This document shows positions 57,740 to 64,000 of a stretch of DNA of 64,000 bases, piece by piece (position 1 is the first letter of the stretch; the number at the start of each line of letters is the position of its first letter). The stretch is taken from NCBI RefSeq assembly GCF_000159035.1, contig NZ_DS999574.1:960923-1024922 (forward strand). The letters are read 5' to 3'. This stretch comes from Actinomyces urogenitalis DSM 15434. GTDB lineage: Bacteria > Actinomycetota > Actinomycetes > Actinomycetales > Actinomycetaceae. The notes under the pieces were generated by a model. It saw nothing but the letters and a program-made list of their open reading frames with translations, searched no databases and was not told where the DNA came from. Made by a program: the position numbers and the translations under genes.

Positions 57740-58609
57740 TCAGACCTGCTGGGAGTAGTCGTTCGGGCCCCAGACCCACTCCGGGGCCTGATCGGGAACG
57801 GTGTAGTAGGCCTGCTGGGGGATGGCGTTGATCGCGTCAACCTCGTCGTGGCTCAGCTCGATCGAGGCAGCTGCGAGGTTGTCAGCCATGTGGGCCGGGT
57901 TGAGGGTCTTGGGGAAGATGACGTTGCCCTCGGCCAGGTGCCAGGCGAGGACCACCTGGGCCTGGGTGGCGCCGGTGCGCGCGGCTGCCGCGACGATGGC
58001 GGGCTCGGCCAGAAGGGAGGGGTCGCCGTGGCCCAGCGGGTACCAGCGTTCGTAGAGGATGCCGGTGTCCGCAAGCTCCTTCTTCAGGGCGTGCTGGTTC
58101 CAGCGGGGGTTGATCTCCACCTGGTTGACGGCTGGCGGAATCGTGGCGACGTCGAGGATCTCACGGGTCTTGGAGGCGGAGAAGTTGGACAGGCCGATGG
58201 AACGGAGCTTGCCGGCCTGAACGGCCTCCTCTATCGCTTTCCAGGCCGAGACGTACTCGCCGTAGGGCTGGTGGAGCAGGAGGAGATCAAGGTAGTCCAG
58301 CCCCAGACGCTCCAGGGTGGCGTCGATGTCCTTAACTGCCTGCTCATAGGGGTAGGACTGTGGGAAGAGCTTGGAGGTGATGAAGACCTCCTCGCGGCGG
58401 ACCAGTCCGTCAGCGATCGCCTCATGCACCACCTCACCCACGGCAACCTCGTTGAAGTAGGCGTTGGCCGTGTCGATGTGGCGGTATCCGGCCTCAAGCG
58501 CCTGGCGCAGGTGAGTGCGCACCTGCTGGCTGGTCATCTGGAAGACGCCGTGTCCCAGGGCCGGGATAGTGCAGCCGTTGTTCATCGTGAAAACGGGGAT
58601 CGTGGTCAT
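57740..58609 (-). CDS. aldo/keto reductase (2,5-diketogluconate reductase-like)
   Basis: A 289-residue AKR5-like reductase. Asp/Tyr in GYRHIDTANAYFNEVAVGE, Lys in VFITSKLFPQSY, His in LLLLHQPYGEYVS, GLSNFSASKTREILD, NQVEINPRWNQHAL, and KTLNPAHMADNLAAASIELS at the C-terminus. ATG 58609 follows AGGAG; an upstream in-frame start would add 11 residues. It is divergent from the LysR gene at 58740, so that regulator may control it. Confidence 0.9.
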   Translation of the reverse strand: MTTIPVFTMNNGCTIPALGHGVFQMTSQQVRTHLRQALEAGYRHIDTANAYFNEVAVGEVVHEAIADGLVRREEVFITSKLFPQSYPYEQAVKDIDATLERLGLDYLDLLLLHQPYGEYVSAWKAIEEAVQAGKLRSIGLSNFSASKTREILDVATIPPAVNQVEINPRWNQHALKKELADTGILYERWYPLGHGDPSLLAEPAIVAAAARTGATQAQVVLAWHLAEGNVIFPKTLNPAHMADNLAAASIELSHDEVDAINAIPQQAYYTVPDQAPEWVWGPNDYSQQV

Positions 58610-58739
58610 GGCACTCCTGGTTGTCTTGTGCTGATCGTTCATATGTCTACGCGGTCTGACAACGAGTCTGCCCCTGGAAAAGAGGGTTGTGAAATGCCAA
58701 AATTGGAAAGAAATATGTTTTCAGTGCATAAGGGGCATC

Positions 58740-59582
58740 GTGGACTTTGATCAGCTGCGCCAGCTTGAGGCCATTGCGAGGCTCGGAACTGTCTCGGCTG
58801 CCGCCCGTGAGCTCCACCTGTCTCAGCCGGCACTGTCTCGTTCGCTGGCTCGGCTGGAGAAGGAGCTGGGGCATCAGCTCTTTGAGCGTGCGGGGCGTCG
58901 GCTGGTTCTCAGTGACGTCGGAGACGTGGGCCTGGAGCACGCGCGAGCCCTGCTCCGCGCCGAGGCTGCGATGCGTGCGGCGGTTGACGAGGCGGCGCGG
59001 CGACTGCGCACCCTGCGCGTTGGGACGGTGGCGCCGGCACCGTTGTGGCGGCTGACGGCTCTGACGGTCGAGCGCTTTCCTCAGCGGCTCATGACCTCTT
59101 CGATGCTCAGTGAGCAGGAGGTGGCCTCGGGCGTGCGCGAGGGCAGTCTCGACCTGGGCATCACGCTGCGTCCGCACAGCCTGCCGACGGTGCATTCGGC
59201 CCCGCTCATGGCCGAGAACCTCGCTGTTGTCCTGCCTCGCGACCATGGGCTGGCTGGGCACGAGGACGTCAGCTTTGCTGAGCTGGACGGTGAGACCTTT
59301 CTGCTCTTCTCGGACATCGGCTTCTGGCGTGGTGTGTGCGACGAGTACCTGGCGGGCTCGACCTTTGTGCTCCAGCAGGACCGCGAGGTCTTCCGGTCGA
59401 TGGCGGCCAGCACGGAGCTGGCCTACTTTGTCACGGACGCTCCGTCACTGGCGGGGGTCCCAGCGGGCCGGGTCGTGGTGCCGATCCGAGACACGAGCGC
59501 GCACGCGACCTTCTACCTGGTGTGTCACGAGGAGGCTAGGCCTGAGGCTGAAGAGGTCTTCGCCTGGGTGCGTTCGCGCTGA
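58740..59582 (+). CDS. LysR-family regulator
   Basis: A 280-residue regulator with the LysR helix-turn-helix VDFDQLRQLEAIARLGTVSAAARELHLSQPALSRSLARLEKELGHQLFERAGRR at the N-terminus and an effector domain typical of the family (LRVGTVAPAPLWRL, VREGSLDLGITLRP, LVCHEEARPEAEEVFAWVRSR). GTG 58740 is chosen: AAGGGG precedes it and the HTH then starts at residue 1 as usual; an upstream frame would add 17 residues. It is divergent from the AKR at 58609, the classical arrangement of a LysR regulator and its target. Confidence 0.88.
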   Translation: MDFDQLRQLEAIARLGTVSAAARELHLSQPALSRSLARLEKELGHQLFERAGRRLVLSDVGDVGLEHARALLRAEAAMRAAVDEAARRLRTLRVGTVAPAPLWRLTALTVERFPQRLMTSSMLSEQEVASGVREGSLDLGITLRPHSLPTVHSAPLMAENLAVVLPRDHGLAGHEDVSFAELDGETFLLFSDIGFWRGVCDEYLAGSTFVLQQDREVFRSMAASTELAYFVTDAPSLAGVPAGRVVVPIRDTSAHATFYLVCHEEARPEAEEVFAWVRSR

Positions 59583-59621
59583 GCCCTGTGGGGAGAGCGT
59601 TTGCAGGCCCAGCCTGCTGAG

Positions 59622-59694
59622 TCGCGAGTGTGCAGGTGCGTGTACGAACGAGCGCCCTGTGACTGCACACTCATGGGTGGACCTGCGCACTCGA
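59622..59694. repeat. intergenic GAGTGTGCAGGT palindromic element, copy C
   Basis: TCGCGAGTGTGCAGGT at the left end, GACTGCACACTCATGGGTGG in the middle, and ACCTGCGCACTCGA at the right. Very close to copy B, and 40 bases past the LysR stop. Confidence 0.7.
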
Positions 59695-59826
59695 CGTCTT
59701 GTTTCGAGAACGGAAGCGAATCTCATCCACCCTATTGACCGATCGGCAAAAATGGGGGAGGTTAGTACCGGAGACAACACGGCTGCCCGACCGGGCGGAC
59801 CGGCCCCCCTGCAAAGGAGCAATGCG

Positions 59827-62262
59827 ATGGAGCAGTATGAGATCGACCACCTGGCGACGGTGAGGGCTGCTGCCCCCGAGTCCGTGGTGCTGCTGGCCAG
59901 TGACGGGAGCTTCCCGCTGGCCGCCCCCGGCAAGATCGCCCTGTTCGGCGCGGGCGCCCGGCGCACCGTCAAGGGTGGTACCGGATCGGGGGACGTCAAC
60001 TCTCGCCACGTCGTCACGGTCGAGGAGGGGCTGGAGAACGCCGGTTTCGAGATCACCACCAAGGCGTGGCTGGACGCCTATGACGAGGTCGCCAACGCCA
60101 ACCACGTCGCCTTCGTTGCGGACCTGAAGAAGCAGGCCAAGGCTGCGGGTGTGCCGGCCATCATCTTCGGCATGGGCGCCGTTGAGCCGGCACCTGCCTA
60201 TGACCTGCCGCTGGAGGGTGAGGGCGAGGCTGCGGTCTACGTCCTGTCGCGCGACTCGGGTGAGGGCAACGACCGCAAGCCCCAGGCCGGGGATGTGCTG
60301 CTGACCGACTCTGAGGTACGTGACATCAAGGCTCTGGCCTCTCGCTTCGAGCGTTTCCTCCTGGTCCTCAACGTCGGCGGCGTGGTGGACCTGACCCCAG
60401 TGGGGGACCTGCCCAACATCCTCCTGCTCTCCCAGCTCGGTGCGATCACCGGTGACGTCTTCGCCGACGTCCTCCTGGGCAAGGTCTACCCCTCCGGCCG
60501 CCTGTCCACGACCTGGGCCGCCTGGGGCAGCTATCCCGACGCCGGTGACTTCGGCGACCCGGACGACACCTACTACACCGAGGGCGTCTACGTCGGCTAC
60601 CGCTACCTCGACTCGGTCGGCAAGGAGCCGATCTTCCCCTTCGGTCACGGCCTGGGTTACACCACCTTCGAGATCGGTGAGGCTGCCATCGCGGTCGAGG
60701 GTGGCGAGATCGCCCTGACCACGAGTGTGACCAACACCGGTTCGCGGGTGGGCAAGGAGGTCGTCCAGGTCTACGTCTCCGTCCCGGCCGGCGACCTCGA
60801 TCAGCCCTTCCAGGCCCTGGCTGCCTTTGCCAAGACCGAGGAGCTCGCTGCCGGCGCCAGCCAGGAGCTGACCCTGCGCTTCGACCTGACCGACCTCGCC
60901 TCCTACGACGCCGCCAAGGTCGCCACCGTCCTGGAGGCGGGCGACTACGTCGTGCGCGTGGGCTCCTCCAGCCGCGCCACCAAGGTCGCCGGCGTCCTCA
61001 CGCTGGGTGAGAGCGCGATCGTGCGCAACGCTCACGACGTGCTTGGTGACCCCGGCTTCACTGACTGGCGCCCCGAGCAGCCGGTCGCCGTCGTCGTGCC
61101 CGACGACGCACCTCGCCTGGAGATCCAGGCCAGCGACCTGCGTCGCGAGGACGCTGGCAAGGCCGTGGACCTCACCGAGGCGCTGGAGTACACGTGTGGC
61201 CTGTCCGATGACGAGCTGAGCTACCTCGTGCTCGGCCAGTACCACGACTCAGCGGACAAGCAGTCCGTCATCGGCCAGGCCAGTGAGGACCTGGTGGGCG
61301 CTGCCGGCCAGACCACCACCCGTCTGGAGGGCCTGCGCACCCTCGTCATGCCGGACGGGCCCGCCGGCCTGCGCCTGGCCTCGAAGGTCGGCGTGGACGC
61401 TGACGGCCCCTTCCCCGTGGGCGCAGCCTTTGAGGGCCTGTTCGCCGAGCTCCTGGACGAGGAGTCGTTGGCGGCCCTGGGCGTGGACCCGAGTGTGGCT
61501 CCGCGCGTGCCCGAGCGCACCTTCGAGCAGTGGGCCACCGCGATCCCGATCGGCACAGCTGTCGCCCAGACCTGGAACCCCGAGGTGGCGCGTGCCTACG
61601 GTGACCTCGTGGGAGCGGAGATGGAGCACTTCGGTGCCCACCTGTGGCTCGCCCCGGCCTTCAACCTGCACCGCACCATCTTGTGCGGCCGCAACTTCGA
61701 GTACATGAGTGAGGACCCGCTCCTGGCTGGACGCATGGCGGCTGGCATCACCCACGGCGTCCAGGCGCACCCTGGTCGTGGCGTGACGGTCAAGCACTTT
61801 GCCTTCAACAACCAGGAGACCAACCGTCTGAACTCCAACAGCCACGTCTCCCAGCGCGCGGCCCGGGACCTGTACCTGCGCTCCTTCGAGATCGTGGTGC
61901 GCGAGGCGCAGCCCCACGCCCTCATGACCTCCTACAACCTGGTCAACGGTGTGCACACCTCTGAGAGCGCCGAGCTGCTGGAGACGATCCTGCGTGAGGA
62001 GTGGGGCTACCAGGGCCTGGTCATGACCGACTGGGTTGTGGACGGCATAACCCGCACCGACGCGCCGCACCCGCGGGCCACCGCTCCGGCCACGATCAAG
62101 GCCGGCAACGAGCTGTTCATGCCCGGCTGCGAGAACGACCGTCAGGCGATCCTGGCCGCCCTGCGCGGCGAGGAGGGGGCGATCGTCGCTCTCAGCCGTG
62201 AGGAGCTGGCCAAGCAGGCCGCGCGCGTGGTGCGCATGGTCTGGCAGCTCGCCGGGCGCTGA
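59827..62262 (+). CDS. GH3-family glycosidase with swapped domain order
   Basis: An 811-residue family 3 glycoside hydrolase, probably a beta-glucosidase, with its domains in reverse order. The usual C-terminal (alpha/beta) domain comes first: ESVVLLASDGSFPL, KGGTGSGDVNS near residue 50, and GKVYPSGRLSTTW. Then comes the fibronectin-like region (PIFPFGHGLGYTTFE near residue 275, TGSRVGKEVVQVYVSVP). The catalytic barrel is at the end, with PDGPAGLRLA, GGRNFEYMSEDP-type CGRNFEYMSEDPLLAG, VKHFAFNNQETNR and nucleophile Asp735 in GLVMTDWVVDGI. There is no signal peptide, so it is cytoplasmic. Weak ribosome site (CAAAGGAGC) 7 bases before ATG. Confidence 0.88.
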   Translation: MEQYEIDHLATVRAAAPESVVLLASDGSFPLAAPGKIALFGAGARRTVKGGTGSGDVNSRHVVTVEEGLENAGFEITTKAWLDAYDEVANANHVAFVADLKKQAKAAGVPAIIFGMGAVEPAPAYDLPLEGEGEAAVYVLSRDSGEGNDRKPQAGDVLLTDSEVRDIKALASRFERFLLVLNVGGVVDLTPVGDLPNILLLSQLGAITGDVFADVLLGKVYPSGRLSTTWAAWGSYPDAGDFGDPDDTYYTEGVYVGYRYLDSVGKEPIFPFGHGLGYTTFEIGEAAIAVEGGEIALTTSVTNTGSRVGKEVVQVYVSVPAGDLDQPFQALAAFAKTEELAAGASQELTLRFDLTDLASYDAAKVATVLEAGDYVVRVGSSSRATKVAGVLTLGESAIVRNAHDVLGDPGFTDWRPEQPVAVVVPDDAPRLEIQASDLRREDAGKAVDLTEALEYTCGLSDDELSYLVLGQYHDSADKQSVIGQASEDLVGAAGQTTTRLEGLRTLVMPDGPAGLRLASKVGVDADGPFPVGAAFEGLFAELLDEESLAALGVDPSVAPRVPERTFEQWATAIPIGTAVAQTWNPEVARAYGDLVGAEMEHFGAHLWLAPAFNLHRTILCGRNFEYMSEDPLLAGRMAAGITHGVQAHPGRGVTVKHFAFNNQETNRLNSNSHVSQRAARDLYLRSFEIVVREAQPHALMTSYNLVNGVHTSESAELLETILREEWGYQGLVMTDWVVDGITRTDAPHPRATAPATIKAGNELFMPGCENDRQAILAALRGEEGAIVALSREELAKQAARVVRMVWQLAGR

Positions 62263-62293
62263 TCGCAGCCTGGCCCCCGGGGCTGAACGCGTA

Positions 62294-62342
62294 CGACGGC
62301 GACCGGGTGAAGAGACATATCCTCTTCACCCGGTCGCCGTCG
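62294..62342. terminator. hairpin between convergent GH3 and quinone-reductase genes
   Basis: A 21-bp perfect stem (62294-62314 with 62322-62342) with a 7-base loop, shared by the two convergent genes. Confidence 0.8.
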
Positions 62343-62393
62343 CGTGTGCCGGGCGTTGCGCCTCAGCCTGGGAGCGTGGAAGCGCGGGGCGTG

Positions 62394-62921
62394 TCAGCAT
62401 GCCGGCGCGCTCAGCCAGGAGCGGTAGGCCTCGGCCTGACGCTCCAGGTCCGCGTCGCTGATCTGCATGGCCCCGGCCGTGACGAAGGGCTCGACGAAGC
62501 GGGTGCCAATGAGCTTGCTGGTGGTGGCAAAGGGCAGCAGGAGCTGGTCCACGGTGACCTGGTACAGGCCGGTGGGCGTGTAGCGCTCGGCAGCCGCTCC
62601 TGGCGAGACAGCCACAGCCAGCTCCTTGCCGTGCAGGGCCGTGCCGGTGGACCCGTAGGCCCAGCCGTAGGTCAGCACGTCGTCCTCCCACTGCTTGAGC
62701 AGGGCGGGGGAGGAGTACCAGTAGAGGGGAAATTGCCAGACGATGCGGTCGGCTGCCTCCAGGACGCGCTGCTCGGCCTCGACGTCGATGCGGAAGTCAG
62801 GGTAGAGGCCATAGAGGTAGCGCACCTCGACGCCGTCGATGGCCTCGGCGGCGTGGGTCAGGCGCGCGTTGACGCGCGAGGTGGCGATGCTGGGGTGGAA
62901 GACGAGGACGGTGGTCTTCAT
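62394..62921 (-). CDS. NAD(P)H dehydrogenase (quinone), flavodoxin fold
   Basis: A 175-residue flavoprotein of the KefF/MdaB/NQO1 group. Signs are VLVFHPSIATSRVNARLTHAA at the N-terminus (FMN phosphate region), the DIEAEQRVLEAADRIVWQFPLYWYSSPALLKQWEDDVLTYGWAYGSTG segment that binds FMN and substrate, and LAVAVSPGAAAERYTPTG. Two-electron reduction of quinones or other carbonyl-like compounds is the family reaction. It may work together with the nearby reductases in detoxification. It is convergent with the GH3 gene. Confidence 0.88.
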   Translation of the reverse strand: MKTTVLVFHPSIATSRVNARLTHAAEAIDGVEVRYLYGLYPDFRIDVEAEQRVLEAADRIVWQFPLYWYSSPALLKQWEDDVLTYGWAYGSTGTALHGKELAVAVSPGAAAERYTPTGLYQVTVDQLLLPFATTSKLIGTRFVEPFVTAGAMQISDADLERQAEAYRSWLSAPAC

Positions 62922-63111
62922 GAGGATTCCTTCAGTGGTCTGAACAGGGTGAACGGCCCCACGGTAGGACCCATGCCTGTCACGAGCCAGGTACGGTCAG
63001 TGCCCGTCACCTTCGGTGGTCTTCCTCAGGCGCAGGGGCAGGAGTGGAGGGGAAGACATGCGGCCCGGGGATGCCTGCTAGTGTCAAGACACCTTGAGTG
63101 AAAGGACCGTC

Positions 63112-63705
63112 ATGGCACTCCCACAGCCCCAGCCCACCACCTGGCAGCAGTCCACCGGCATCGACGCCTCCCGCGCGGCGCTGGTCGTCGTTGACGTCCT
63201 GGGAGGATCGGGTGAGGTGATCGAGCCGCTGCACGAGATGGCGGCCAACGCCGTTGCCCTGGCACAGGGGGCGCGCGCTGCCGGGGTCCCGGTGTTCTTC
63301 GCCTGCGACAACCACCTGCCCGGCACCGATCTGGAGACCGAGCTGTGGGGTGCGCACTCCGTGCGCGGAACCGAGGACTCCAAGCCCCTGGACGCCTTCC
63401 AGGTCACCGACGCCGACTACGTGGTCCCCAAGCGCCGCTACTCGGCCTTCGTGGGTACGGACCTGGACCTCACCCTGCGCGAGCTGGGGCGGGAGGTGCT
63501 CATCGTCGTCGGCTTTGACACGAACATCTGCGTCCTGCACACCCTGGCCAGCGCCTACTACCTGGGCTACCGCACGATTGTGCCTGCGGACGCCACCGCG
63601 AGCTTCCTCGTGGGTACCCAGGACGGCGGCCTGGAGTACTTCTCGCGCGTCTTCGACTCCCGCGTGGTGACGACGGCGCAGGTGCTTACCGAGCTTCAGG
63701 GCTGA
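63112..63705 (+). CDS. isochorismatase-family cysteine hydrolase
   Basis: A 197-residue hydrolase of the isochorismatase/nicotinamidase fold with the catalytic triad Asp28 (ALVVVDVLGG), Lys107 (VVPKRRYSAF) and Cys140 (GFDTNICVLHTLASAYYLGY), plus the cis-peptide region preceding the Cys. ATG 63112 follows AAAGGA at 5 bases; a TTG upstream would add only six residues. Typical substrates are amides or carbamoyl compounds; the exact one cannot be read. It is followed after 52 bases by the probable methyltransferase gene. Confidence 0.9.
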   Translation: MALPQPQPTTWQQSTGIDASRAALVVVDVLGGSGEVIEPLHEMAANAVALAQGARAAGVPVFFACDNHLPGTDLETELWGAHSVRGTEDSKPLDAFQVTDADYVVPKRRYSAFVGTDLDLTLRELGREVLIVVGFDTNICVLHTLASAYYLGYRTIVPADATASFLVGTQDGGLEYFSRVFDSRVVTTAQVLTELQG

Positions 63706-63757
63706 GGGGGCGGCGCAGGCCCTGAGGCTAGGCCAGGGTGCGTGGCAGGATCGGGGC

Positions 63758-64000
63758 ATGACCACCGGCGACTCTGCCCGTTCCACGTACGTCCAGGCCT
63801 ACTCCTCGCCCCTGGGACCGATGACGCTGGCTGCCTCCACCGGCGAGGGCCTGCCTGACGGCGGCGCGCTCACCGGCGTCTGGTTTGACGGCCAGGCTCA
63901 CGACCGCGCCGGACTGCCCGACGACGCCGTCCTCGTCAGTCCGGGGGACGACGGCGAGCCGGTCGTGCTCGCCGCCGTGCGCGTATGGCTGGACGCCACT
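63758..64000 (+). CDS. methylated-DNA--protein-cysteine S-methyltransferase, partial
   Basis: The first 81 codons of a gene cut by the window edge. TYVQAYSSPLGPMTLAASTG and LTGVWFDGQAHDRAG match the N-terminal domain of Ogt-type O6-alkylguanine repair proteins (YDSPLGPLTLA...LCGLWFEGQ). The active-site PCHR segment would lie beyond the window. ATG 63758 has only a weak ribosome site. The identification rests on the N-terminal domain alone. Confidence 0.65.
   Translation, partial: MTTGDSARSTYVQAYSSPLGPMTLAASTGEGLPDGGALTGVWFDGQAHDRAGLPDDAVLVSPGDDGEPVVLAAVRVWLDAT

Overview
This is a high-GC window with dense gene packing, LacI- and GntR-type regulators, GTG/TTG starts and few mobile signatures. 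The gene set points to a fermentative, sugar-using actinobacterium: acetate kinase and phosphotransacetylase, several carbohydrate operons, and an inositol cluster organised like that of Corynebacterium. An Actinomyces-like, host-associated organism fits well, but the genus is inferred from gene style and not proven here. I see no rRNA, tRNA, CRISPR array, insertion sequence or prophage.

Layout. 0.1-5.1 kb: a sugar permease, RNase HI and the pta-ackA acetate pathway. 5.3-9.9 kb: a LacI regulator divergent from an Ebg-like beta-galactosidase/EbgC pair. 10-17 kb: a five-gene operon (EamA transporter, ABC sugar importer, GH63-like hydrolase) with a strong promoter and LacI-type operator, next to its probable LacI regulator. 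17.2-20.9 kb: an oxidoreductase/TIM-barrel isomerase operon behind an 18-bp palindrome, divergent from another LacI gene. 20.9-22.1 kb: two unrecognised small proteins in a lower-GC patch. 22.3-48.3 kb: a large inositol catabolic island with iolG (two copies), a transaldolase-like gene, a GntR regulator, iolC, a Cgl0159-type aldolase, iolB, iolD, iolA (mmsA), an IolE/IolI-like gene, iolH, two sugar porters, an alcohol dehydrogenase, iolE and another Gfo/Idh oxidoreductase. It is interrupted at 32.5-36.8 kb by a lipoprotein/MacA/MacB-like export locus whose genes are all frameshifted in this sequence. 48.4-52.6 kb: a LacI regulator, a TauE/SafE permease, a diverged MFS protein and an 83-residue membrane protein. 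52.9-54.5 kb: guaA. 54.9-63.7 kb: three aldo/keto reductases, a carboxymuconolactone-decarboxylase-like protein, a LysR regulator, a GH3 glycosidase with its domains in swapped order, a flavodoxin-fold quinone reductase and an isochorismatase-family hydrolase. The window ends inside a probable methylated-DNA repair gene.

How it works together. Inositol would enter through the two sugar porters and be oxidised by IolG. IolE, IolD, IolB and IolC would then process it to a phosphorylated intermediate that is cleaved by the Cgl0159-type aldolase (no IolJ is present). IolA would make acetyl-CoA, which pta-ackA can turn into acetate and ATP. The most notable signal is regulatory. A short palindrome of the form TTTGTNNNNACAAA (often TGTCNNGACA) recurs in front of about eight inositol-island units, in three of them overlapping recognisable promoter elements, and it is a good candidate operator for the GntR protein encoded inside the island. 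A second palindrome class (NRACGCGCGTYAN core) precedes three of the Gfo/Idh genes. A third (TGYAACCGSTTRYA) precedes two glycoside operons. Three families of short intergenic repeats are also present.

Several single-base frameshifts fall in short homopolymer runs. They could be real decay or sequence errors, and this cannot be decided from the sequence alone.
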